Positions 1 through 5,746 of a DNA stretch of 6,267 bases are shown one piece after another. Position numbers and translations under genes: made by a program. The DNA lies in NCBI GenBank assembly GCA_003219225.1, contig QHPZ01000068.1, positions 1 to 6,267 on the forward strand. The letters are read 5' to 3'. The DNA comes from Verrucomicrobiota bacterium (lineage in GTDB: Bacteria > Verrucomicrobiota > Verrucomicrobiia > Chthoniobacterales > UBA10450). The notes under the pieces are model-generated. The model did no database searches, was not told the DNA's origin, and saw only the letters and a program-made list of their open reading frames with translations. Position 1 is the first letter of the stretch. The number at the start of each line of letters is the position of its first letter.

Positions 1-568
1 AATAGCCGCGACGGCGCACGCCGCGGTTCGGCGTCGGCGCGCCCCCAGCGACATAATAATGAATGGCGGACGCAAGCGGCAGACTATCGCGGCTGTAGAA
101 GTAGGTCTCGATCCCGTTCGCGCCCCAGCGCCTGGCCGAATTAAAATGAATGCACACGAAGATGGCGTTCGGATTGGAGTTGGCGATCGCGACGCGGGTG
201 CCGAGCGGGATGAAGACATCGCTGTCGCGCGTCATGACCACGCGATAACCCTGTGCGCTCAGGACGGTTTTCAATCGCTGCGCCACGTCCAGGTTCATCA
301 TTTTCTCTGACACGCGCTGGCCGCGGATCCCGCCAAAATCAAAGCCGCCGTGGCCGGCGTCGATCACGACGACGGTAGGATCATTGTAATTCTGAGCGGG
401 TGATGACGAGACGTTCGTGATGACTGGACGCGGAGTCGGTGCCGGCTTCGAGCGCACGATGTCGGCATGCCGCCGCGCGGCTGTATCGCTCGTGGACGGC
501 AACGCCATTGCCATCGCCGCGACCGAAAAACAGCCGGAGAAGCAAAGGGCAGAAAGAAACCGGCTCAT
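1..568 (-). CDS. N-acetylmuramoyl-L-alanine amidase (Amidase_3), 3' end cut by window edge
   Basis: Zinc-dependent peptidoglycan hydrolase that cleaves the bond between N-acetylmuramic acid and L-alanine of the stem peptide; it acts outside the inner membrane. Only the first 189 residues lie in the window. Residues 1-22 look like a signal peptide (short N-terminus with Arg3, hydrophobic core, AMA near 20-22), followed by a Pro/Ser-rich linker to about residue 64. The catalytic domain starts with VVVIDAGHGG (His73 zinc ligand), then RVSEKMMNLDVAQRL (Glu88 ligand), MTRDSDVFIPLGTRVAIAN and IFVCIHFNS (His141 ligand), then GIETYFY. These are the Amidase_3 landmarks in the expected order; the catalytic C-terminal Glu lies outside the window. 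The start ATG overlaps the stop of the upstream secreted-protein gene by 4 nt (ATGA), which points to translational coupling. The family identity is clear; whether it serves daughter-cell separation, as AmiC does, is inference. Confidence 0.93.
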   Translation of the reverse strand, partial: MSRFLSALCFSGCFSVAAMAMALPSTSDTAARRHADIVRSKPAPTPRPVITNVSSSPAQNYNDPTVVVIDAGHGGFDFGGIRGQRVSEKMMNLDVAQRLKTVLSAQGYRVVMTRDSDVFIPLGTRVAIANSNPNAIFVCIHFNSARRWGANGIETYFYSRDSLPLASAIHYYVAGGAPTPNRGVRRRGY

Positions 569-1467
569 TCTTGTTTGGTCGGCGATCGCACTGGCCGCTC
601 TGACAATTTTGGCAGCGATTCGCGTGCCGCCTGGGCGGACTGCGTTTCCATCATTCCGCCGCGCACGGCCACGGCGCCATCGGCGGTATGGACGAGGCGC
701 GGCCGGCTTTTGGTTTGGGTGAACGAGGCGTGCGCGACCAGCTCACCGTTGAGGTCGATGCGCGAATAGGCCCAAATGCGCGGCGCGGCGCAATGCAACA
801 CGTGAAGTTGGCTCGACCGATCGACTTCGGCCTCTGGCTCGTCGAAAGCAATCGCCCGGCCCAATGAGTAGGTCGCGTAGACGACCCCGCTATCTTTATC
901 TTCCACCCGCACATAAAGCGAAGTGTGATCGGGGAAACGATTGCTCAGGAGCGAGTAAGTGCGCGTGCCGCCCTCCGGGCTGCCCACCGACCGCTGCCAG
1001 ATCGGCCGCGCATCGGTGACCTCGAAGACACGCCCTTGCGAGTAAAAGAACTTATCCAGATCGGCGAAATAAACGTGGGCACGCAAATGATAGGTACCGA
1101 GATCGTGCACGGCATAGAGCGGGGTGAGATTGATTTGTTGGGTGACTTTTTTTCCCGCTTCGATGCGCAGGGGCGGCTGAGTCTGCTGAGTCTGCTCGGT
1201 AGTGACCGAACCGATCGGCTGGCCCTCTCTGGTGGTGATCTCAAAACCGAACCACGGCTGGCCAGCGGCATCGTGAAGATCGACATCGCGGCCGGCGAGA
1301 TTGGTGATGCCGAGCGTGGCGATGATCGGTTCGTAGGCGACGTATTGAAGCCGCTTGAGTTGCAGTTCGACCTGAAGCTGCGCCTCTGCGTTGGCGACGC
1401 ATAAGAGCAGGCAGACGACCGCGAAACCGAGCTTCATCGCGCGGTAGGATAACGCAATTCGGCTCAT
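565..1467 (-). CDS. Secreted protein of unknown function, amidase partner in operon
   Basis: A 300-residue protein that I cannot assign to a named family. An N-terminal signal peptide is visible: MKLGFAVVCLLLCVANAEAQ at residues 11-30, with a likely cleavage after AEA (residue 29). The second Met (codon at 1437) gives a more typical signal peptide than the first. The first start has a GGAGG 13 nt upstream on the minus strand and the second has no Shine-Dalgarno, so the start is ambiguous. The mature protein opens with a beta-strand-rich stretch (about 31-65, including YEPIIATLGITNLAGRDVDL) resembling the first strands of an Ig-like or macroglobulin-type sandwich, but this is a weak impression. 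A second conserved-looking block is YVRVEDKDSGVVYATYSLGR (185-204). The C-terminal 40 residues are charged and look disordered. The gene starts 20 nt after the DUF4388 gene and overlaps the amidase gene by 4 nt, so a role beside the amidase in the envelope is likely but unproven. Confidence 0.85.
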   Translation of the reverse strand: MSRIALSYRAMKLGFAVVCLLLCVANAEAQLQVELQLKRLQYVAYEPIIATLGITNLAGRDVDLHDAAGQPWFGFEITTREGQPIGSVTTEQTQQTQPPLRIEAGKKVTQQINLTPLYAVHDLGTYHLRAHVYFADLDKFFYSQGRVFEVTDARPIWQRSVGSPEGGTRTYSLLSNRFPDHTSLYVRVEDKDSGVVYATYSLGRAIAFDEPEAEVDRSSQLHVLHCAAPRIWAYSRIDLNGELVAHASFTQTKSRPRLVHTADGAVAVRGGMMETQSAQAARESLPKLSERPVRSPTKQE

Positions 1468-1487
1468 AAAAAAATCCGCGCCTCCGC

Positions 1488-2177
1488 TCAGACCTCACGC
1501 ACCGTGGGCATCTGCTGTGCTGTCTTTGTTTGCTTATACTGTTTGACGGCGTCGATCAACGCCGCGTCCCACGGAAGCGTAATCGTCTCGGCCGGCGAGC
1601 GCACCGCGCCGTCGTAGGCAAACTCGATAGAGGACCAGCCGACGATCTCGAGCAAGGCAGACTGTCCCTGAGTGGCGAGCGTCTCGGCGTGAACGATTTG
1701 ACCGTCGCGCAAATAAACAATGCCGCTCTGTGTTCCCTTCACGATTTGAACCGCGCCGCCGCGTCGACTGAGGCAGCACATCTGCAACACATCGACAACA
1801 TGAAACAAGTCAGGCGCGTCCGCGGTTGCGTTTTCCGCCCGCGCCATCGCGCGGAGCAATCCTTCTCCATCGATCGGCTCTGGGAAAACTTTTGTCTCCG
1901 CCACTTGAAGCCGTTGCTTCGCGGCCGAATAAGCTGGAAAAAATGCTGTTTGCAGCCCGGGAAAAATTTCGCTCAGCGTGCCCCCCAACACGAGCCCGTC
2001 GATTCCTTCGGCTTCGAGCTGGGTGAGAAGGAGCCGGCAACGCGAATGGCGGCGGGCCCATTCCACAGCCGCGGCGTCGTTGTGGACGAGATCGCAATTG
2101 TGCGCCGAGTAATCTTTCACCATTTGCACCAACTGGCGGCCGAGTTCGGCGTCATGGTGCACAATGAGCAATTCCAT
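1488..2177 (-). CDS. Degenerate receiver domain fused to DUF4388 (PatA-like) domain
   Basis: A 229-residue cytoplasmic regulator-like protein. Residues 1-112 follow a response-regulator receiver pattern: strand MELLIVHHD at the start, with Asp9 in the acidic-pocket position, and PEPIDGEGLLRAMAR near the usual end. The strand that normally carries the phospho-accepting Asp reads RLLLTQLEAEGIDG (48-61) and has no Asp at the expected site, so it is probably a pseudo-receiver. Residues about 124-190 match the DUF4388 pattern (LFHVVDVLQMCCLSRRGGAV, then GIVYLRDGQIVHAET and LLEIVGWSSIEFAYD), a domain found in PatA-type and gliding-motility regulators. There is no output DNA-binding domain. I chose the ATG at 2177 because it shares one nucleotide with the upstream stop (TGATG) and the protein homology begins there; the open frame extends upstream only through the preceding gene. 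No Shine-Dalgarno is seen, consistent with coupled translation. Confidence 0.87.
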   Translation of the reverse strand: MELLIVHHDAELGRQLVQMVKDYSAHNCDLVHNDAAAVEWARRHSRCRLLLTQLEAEGIDGLVLGGTLSEIFPGLQTAFFPAYSAAKQRLQVAETKVFPEPIDGEGLLRAMARAENATADAPDLFHVVDVLQMCCLSRRGGAVQIVKGTQSGIVYLRDGQIVHAETLATQGQSALLEIVGWSSIEFAYDGAVRSPAETITLPWDAALIDAVKQYKQTKTAQQMPTVREV

Positions 2178-3190
2178 CAGGGCGATGCGGTCGACGGGGG
2201 CGGATAAACCTTGAGCAGCCTGGCCGGTTCCGCTCGAACCGCTTCGAGCTTGTCCTGGTAATACACGCGCACGATGTAGCCCAGGTATTTGCGTTGGCCC
2301 GGTTCGGAGCCGCTCGCTTTGCCGGTGCGCGCCTTTTTGCCCGGATTCACCGAAGCCGCCGCCGCGGACAGCGCTGCTTCCGAGGAGAGGAGCTTGCTCT
2401 TTGCGCGCAGATAATTCACCGCCAAGACCTCCGGCTCGTCTTTGGCCCAATCGTGATCGGGCGTTAACCATTCGTAGGTCACATCGGCGTCGGTCAGCTT
2501 GATGTCTTTGTCATCGACGGTGTCGTAGAAGAAGACCTGGATCTTGACGCGCGTGTGATCGATCACTGCTTTGCTGCGTTTCTTGATCCCGAGTCGAACC
2601 TGCAAGCTCGTGTCGGCATCCTGATCGGGTGTTTCGGTGACAGTGGCTTCACTGATCCCAAGGTTCGGGCCGTTGCTCGAAGTTCCTGTTTCGGTCGGTG
2701 CGTTCGACGTTTCGAGCCGGCCCTGGCCGTGAAGACCAGCGCCGGAGGTAGCAGCCACGGGCAAGCCCACTTTGAGGCGTTGATCTGCCAGTTCGAACGA
2801 TGCTCCAGCCGCCGGTCCCATCTCCTGAATCTTGCGCCAGATCTCATTCGAACGTTCGACGTTTTGCATCGCTTCGTAGGTCTTGGCCAGTTCCTCGAGA
2901 ATCTTTGCGTTCGTCGGCTCGCGCTCGGACGCTTCCAAGGAGAGCGGCGGCGGCATCCTGATCGTGGCCGGAATTGATGGCGCAGGTTGTGGCGCGGGTT
3001 TGGTCACCGCCACGCGCGCTTCGGCCGGCGCCGGCGCCGGCGCGACGCGGCCCCGGCCAATAAAATGATAACCGGCTGCCAAAGATTCCGCCGCCGCAAA
3101 AAGAGCGACCGCTCCGAGCGCGATCCGAAAGCTCCGATCTGCGCCCAACGGAGATGACAACGTGACGATGCGCATGGCGGCCGACCGCAT
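2177..3190 (-). CDS. Membrane-anchored protein with TPR-like segment and beta-rich C-terminal domain
   Basis: About 337 residues, function unknown. A single transmembrane helix lies near the N-terminus (about 21-44, FRIALGAVALFAAAESLAAG). A Pro/Ala-rich linker (about 50-82) contains three Ala-Pro repeats and PAPQPAPS. A helical TPR-like stretch follows at about 84-135 (PTNAKILEELAKTYEAMQNV, then RSNEIWRKIQEM), then a low-complexity Ser/Thr/Gly region. The C-terminal part (about 195-330) is strand-rich and contains VKIQVFFYDTVDDKDIKLTD, ADVTYEWLTPDHDW, EVLAVNYLRAKS and YLGYIVRVYYQDKLEAVRAE. I associate that arrangement with uncharacterised verrucomicrobial proteins but cannot name the family. 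The start could be 3190 (MRSAAMRIV) or 3175 (MRIV); neither has a good Shine-Dalgarno. A longer open frame up to 3502 exists but runs through the ACT gene and is very Arg/Gly/Ala-rich, so it was not used. The gene is 86 nt downstream of the ACT gene and overlaps the next gene by 1 nt. The topology predicts that the C-terminal part is periplasmic. Confidence 0.82.
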   Translation of the reverse strand: MRSAAMRIVTLSSPLGADRSFRIALGAVALFAAAESLAAGYHFIGRGRVAPAPAPAEARVAVTKPAPQPAPSIPATIRMPPPLSLEASEREPTNAKILEELAKTYEAMQNVERSNEIWRKIQEMGPAAGASFELADQRLKVGLPVAATSGAGLHGQGRLETSNAPTETGTSSNGPNLGISEATVTETPDQDADTSLQVRLGIKKRSKAVIDHTRVKIQVFFYDTVDDKDIKLTDADVTYEWLTPDHDWAKDEPEVLAVNYLRAKSKLLSSEAALSAAAASVNPGKKARTGKASGSEPGQRKYLGYIVRVYYQDKLEAVRAEPARLLKVYPPPSTASP

Positions 3191-3276
3191 CCTGTAAACG
3201 CGCTTTGGGAAAAAAGTCAACCAGGCGCCGCGCGCGAAAGGATGGTACACTCGGCGCGCTGCGTCCACCCACAGCC

Positions 3277-3744
3277 TTACCGCGAGATATCCGCCTGGCT
3301 CAAAATCTTGAAGCCTTGCCCGATGAGAACGGAGGACGCGCACTCGGAGTCGTCCACGTGAAGGGCGAGCGCGGCAAGTCCATGCGGGCGCGTGAGCAGG
3401 GGATAGGTGAAGTGCACGTTTACCTCGGCCATGAGCAAGGCAGCGAAAAGCTCCGGCAACTGCGTGGCGACCTCGCGCATCTCCACGACCACGACCTCGC
3501 ATACGCCGAAGGGAACGTCGTACTCGCGAAACAGTTCCTCAACCCGCTGCGGATCGCTCACCATCAGGCGCGCGATGGCCGAGTCGGTCGATTCCGATAC
3601 GCTCAACGCGACGACGTGGGTGTTGTGAGTGTTCAACAACTTCACGATCTCCAGTAAGGCGCCGACTTTGTTCGGTAGAAAAACCGAGAACTGGCGCACA
3701 AGTGGTCCGCCGAGCTTGGATGTGGATTCTGGTAAATCGAGCAT
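3277..3744 (-). CDS. Tandem ACT-domain protein
   Basis: A 155-residue protein made of two ACT domains and nothing else. ACT domains bind small ligands, typically amino acids, and regulate metabolic enzymes or transcription. The first domain (about 17-90) begins RQFSVFLPNKVGALLEIVKLL, with the NKVGAL loop matching the usual ligand-binding N-x-x-G-x-L site, and continues with VVALSVSESTDSAIARLMVSD. The second (about 91-155) is more diverged but keeps the layout LPELFAALLMAEVNVHFTYP, GLAALALHVDD and LIGQGFKILSQADI. No catalytic domain is fused to it, so it resembles stand-alone ACT proteins of the COG4747 type, whose partners are mostly unknown. It is the first gene of the minus-strand cluster, preceded by the divergent spacer with a palindromic element. 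No convincing Shine-Dalgarno precedes the ATG. The ACT assignment is firm; the ligand and partner are unknown. Confidence 0.9.
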   Translation of the reverse strand: MLDLPESTSKLGGPLVRQFSVFLPNKVGALLEIVKLLNTHNTHVVALSVSESTDSAIARLMVSDPQRVEELFREYDVPFGVCEVVVVEMREVATQLPELFAALLMAEVNVHFTYPLLTRPHGLAALALHVDDSECASSVLIGQGFKILSQADISR

Positions 3745-3758
3745 AATGAGCTGCGCTA

Positions 3759-3815
3759 CTGTAGGGGAAGCAGCCTGCTTTCCTCCGCCGGGACGCTGGC
3801 AGCGTCCCCCTACAG
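3759..3815. repeat. Palindromic element, possible three-way junction (copy 1)
   Basis: A 57-bp element in the divergent spacer between the ACT gene and lysS. Perfect 9-bp outer arms CTGTAGGGG (3759-3767) and CCCCTACAG (3807-3815) enclose two smaller hairpins. The first is AAGCA-GCC-TGCTT (3768-3780). The second is GGGACGCT-GGC-AGCGTCCC (3790-3808), whose last two bases compete with the outer arm. A 9-nt spacer (3781-3789) separates them. The same layout, with a different sequence, occurs at 5672-5724, which suggests a dispersed REP/MITE-like family. It has no T-tract and lies upstream of both flanking genes, so it is not a terminator of either. It may lie in the 5' leader of the ACT gene transcript. 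Confidence 0.75.
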
Positions 3816-3831
3816 AGTTCGGTCACGCGCG

Positions 3832-3861
3832 AATATCTCATTGTCGATCTTGCAGTGGCAA
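3832..3861 (-). promoter_or_regulatory. Weak candidate promoter toward the ACT gene cluster
   Basis: On the minus strand, TTGCCA (3861-3856) resembles a -35 box (5 of 6) and GATATT (3837-3832) resembles a -10 box (4 of 6), with 18 nt between them. Transcription would start near 3825 and carry the palindromic element in the 5' leader before the ATG at 3744. This is the only reasonable match in the spacer, but such matches occur by chance and the sigma-factor consensus of this organism is unknown. On the plus strand, TTGTCG (3841) with CAATAT (3864) is a still weaker candidate for lysS. Confidence 0.25.
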
Positions 3862-3883
3862 ACCAATATTGAACTCGCCAAAA

Positions 3884-5338
3884 ATGGACGAGGAAAACGA
3901 GCTGATCGCCTTGCGGCGTAAGAAACTCGAAACCCTGCGGGCGCGCGGCGTGGAACCGTTCGGGAAAAGTTTCGACATCGACGGCAACATTTCCGAGATC
4001 CGAGAAAAATTCAAAGAAGACGAAACGCTGCGCGCCGCCGGTCGCATCACGGCGCACCGCGACATGGGCCAGAGCCATTTTCTCGATCTGCGCGACGCGA
4101 CCGGACGCATCCAGATCTACATTCAGGCGAAGGAGGTCGGCCCCGAGCTGATCGAACTCGTGCCGTTGCTCGATCTCGGCGACTTCCTCGCGGTGGAAGG
4201 CGTTTGTTTTTCCACCAAGACCGGCGAGCCGACGCTCCGGGTCCGAAGATTCGACCTCCTGGCCAAATCATTGCGGCCGCTCCCGGAAAAATGGCACGGG
4301 CTTCAGGACATCGAAGCGCGTTACCGCCAGCGCTACCTTGATCTCGTCACGAACGAGCGGTCGCGCGAAGTCTTCGCCAAACGGATCGCCATCATGCGGG
4401 AGACGCGGCGCTTCTTCGAAGACCGCGGATTCCAGGAAGTGGAAACACCGATGTTGCAGACGATCGCGGGCGGTGCAGCGGCGGAGCCGTTCAGCACGCA
4501 TCACAAAGCGCTCGGCCTCGATCTTTATCTGCGGATCGCGCCGGAGCTGTATTTGAAACGGCTGCTCGTCGGCGGCTTCAACAAAGTGTTCGAAATCAAT
4601 CGCAACTTTCGCAACGAAGGAATCTCCCGAAAACACAATCCGGAGTTCACCATGCTCGAAGCCTACTGGGCCTATGCCAATTTCGAAAAAATAGCGGACT
4701 TGGTTGAGGAACTCATTTGCCATCTGTCGGAGAAAATCTCCGGTTCATTGAAAATCGAACATCACGACGCCGAAGGAAGAGTTATCCGCACGATTAATTT
4801 GACTCGCCCCTGGCGGCGGGCGCGCTATGTCGATCTTGTCCGCGACGTGGCCGGCGACGACTGGTTCAAGTTAACTGCGCAGCAGCGAAGGGAGCGCGCG
4901 ACGCGTGATTTCGAGCTAGAGATTTTGCCGACCCTTGCCGATTTCGAAGTGACCCAGCACGTCTTCGAAAAATTGATCGAAGAAAAAACATTCGATCCGC
5001 TTTTCGTTACTCATTGTCCGAAGGAGCTGGTGCCGCTGGCCAGGCAAAATGTGGTCGATCCGGCGCTGGTCGATGTTTTCGAGTTAATCATCAACGGGGT
5101 GGAGATGGCGCCCGGTTACAGCGAGCTGAACGATCCCGATGTCCAGCGGAAGCGTCTCCTCGAACAGGCCGGGGAGGAAACGCAAAAGATCGATGAAGAA
5201 TTTTTACTCGCGCTCGAACACGGCATGCCGCCGGCGGGCGGCTTCGGCCTGGGCATGGATCGATTGACGATGTTGTTTACCGGCGCCGAATCGATCCGCG
5301 ACGTCATCCTCTTCCCGCTGCTTAAGCCGAAGAAGTGA
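3884..5338 (+). CDS. lysS: Lysyl-tRNA synthetase, class II
   Basis: Charges tRNA-Lys with lysine using ATP; cytoplasmic and essential. At 484 residues it is close to the usual bacterial length (about 500). The N-terminal OB-fold anticodon-binding domain covers about 50-125 (RAAGRITAHRDMGQSHFLDL, GRIQIYIQ). The class II catalytic core follows. Motif 1 is at about 160-190 (EVFAKRIAIMRETRRFFEDR, then VETPML). Motif 2 is at about 217-262 (RIAPELYLKRLLVGGFNKVF, EINRNFRNEGIS, HNPEFTMLEAY), and motif 3 is at about 450-482 (PAGGFGLGMDRLTMLF, SIRDVILFPLLKP). The substrate-pocket region GVEMAPGYSELNDP (405-418) is intact. I chose the ATG at 3884 because MDEENELIALRRKKLETLRA is the typical LysRS N-terminus; the frame is open back to 3629 but runs through the palindromic element and the opposing ACT gene. 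There is no Shine-Dalgarno before this ATG. No domain is missing. Confidence 0.97.
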   Translation: MDEENELIALRRKKLETLRARGVEPFGKSFDIDGNISEIREKFKEDETLRAAGRITAHRDMGQSHFLDLRDATGRIQIYIQAKEVGPELIELVPLLDLGDFLAVEGVCFSTKTGEPTLRVRRFDLLAKSLRPLPEKWHGLQDIEARYRQRYLDLVTNERSREVFAKRIAIMRETRRFFEDRGFQEVETPMLQTIAGGAAAEPFSTHHKALGLDLYLRIAPELYLKRLLVGGFNKVFEINRNFRNEGISRKHNPEFTMLEAYWAYANFEKIADLVEELICHLSEKISGSLKIEHHDAEGRVIRTINLTRPWRRARYVDLVRDVAGDDWFKLTAQQRRERATRDFELEILPTLADFEVTQHVFEKLIEEKTFDPLFVTHCPKELVPLARQNVVDPALVDVFELIINGVEMAPGYSELNDPDVQRKRLLEQAGEETQKIDEEFLLALEHGMPPAGGFGLGMDRLTMLFTGAESIRDVILFPLLKPKK

Positions 5339-5434
5339 CCAAAAGCGGCAGAACACGGCCGCACTTCAAAACGTTAGCCGGAAAACGCGCAAAGACCGCG
5401 CTGGCAGCGAAATAACTGCAGGAGCTAACCAACC

Positions 5435-5668
5435 ATGGCTAAATGCGAACTTTGCGGAAACGATTACGACAAGACCTTCGAGCTGAGGAAAGACGGTAAG
5501 ACCCACGTATTCGACAGCTTCGAATGCGCGATTGCGGTGATGGCGCCACAATGCGAACACTGTGGCTGCAAGATTGTGGGGCACGGCGTGGAAGCCGGGG
5601 GCAAGATGTTTTGCTGTGCGCATTGCGCCCGCGAGAGCGGGGAGAGCAAGCTGCGCGACCGAGGGTGA
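5435..5668 (+). CDS. Small Cys-rich metallothionein-like zinc-binding protein
   Basis: A 77-residue protein with nine Cys and four His, very likely a zinc-binding protein. Cysteines occur as C4-x2-C7, a single C31 in DSFECAIAVM, C40-x2-C43-x-C45, and C60-C61-x2-C64. His24, His42, His50 and His63 are further potential ligands. The spacing suggests two treble-clef or zinc-ribbon-like units. From memory, similar small proteins (MAKCELCGNDYDK...FDSFECA...HCGCKIVGHGVE...) are annotated as prokaryotic metallothionein or as hypothetical, so I describe it as metallothionein-like without claiming function. A good ribosome binding site, AGGAG at 5420-5424, sits 10 nt before the ATG. The gene begins 96 nt after lysS on the same strand with no clear terminator between them, so read-through from lysS is possible. 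It is followed within 4 nt by the second palindromic element. Confidence 0.87.
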   Translation: MAKCELCGNDYDKTFELRKDGKTHVFDSFECAIAVMAPQCEHCGCKIVGHGVEAGGKMFCCAHCARESGESKLRDRG

Positions 5669-5671
5669 TGT

Positions 5672-5724
5672 TTGTAGCCATGCGCCTGTGGCGCGTCAGA
5701 CGGCCCGCAGGGTCGTGGCTACAG
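5672..5724. repeat. Palindromic element, possible three-way junction (copy 2)
   Basis: About 52 bp filling most of the 78-bp convergent gap between the metallothionein-like gene and the dodecin gene. The outer arms TGTAGCCA (5673-5680) and TGGCTACA (5716-5723) enclose two hairpins. The first is GCGCC-TGT-GGCGC (5682-5694). The second is ACGGCCC-GCA-GGGTCGT (5700-5716), with one G-T pair. The architecture is the same as at 3759-3815: an outer stem with TGTAG at its base, then a 5-bp and a 7-8-bp hairpin, each with a 3-nt loop. Its position between converging genes would suit a bidirectional transcription terminator or RNA 3'-end stabiliser, although no T-run follows. Confidence 0.75.
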
Positions 5725-5746
5725 ACGCGCGATTTATGAGCACGCC

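Noticed and set aside
925..1404. Plus-strand open frame of 159 codons
   Set aside because: It is antisense to the secreted-protein gene, whose signal peptide and operon context are convincing; no recognisable domain on the plus strand.
2178..2471. N-terminal extension of the receiver/DUF4388 frame (minus strand)
   Set aside because: It runs in a second frame through the 3' end of the upstream gene; the receiver-like fold starts exactly at the ATG that overlaps the upstream stop.
3025..3042. Three tandem CCGGCG hexamers forming part of a GC palindrome
   Set aside because: They encode the Ala-Pro linker of the membrane-anchored protein; coding composition explains them.
3191..3502. N-terminal extension of the membrane-anchored protein frame (minus strand)
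   Set aside because: It overlaps the ACT coding region in another frame, is dominated by Arg, Gly and Ala, and lies before a normal membrane-anchor N-terminus.
3629..3883. N-terminal extension of the lysS frame
   Set aside because: It crosses the opposing ACT gene and the palindromic element, and the sequence before 3884 does not resemble LysRS.
4268..4723. Minus-strand open frame of 151 codons within lysS
   Set aside because: Antisense shadow of the highly conserved LysRS catalytic core in GC-rich DNA.
5345..5362. GCGGC/GCCGC hairpin after lysS as a terminator
   Set aside because: A 5-bp stem with an 8-nt loop and no following T-run; too weak to call.
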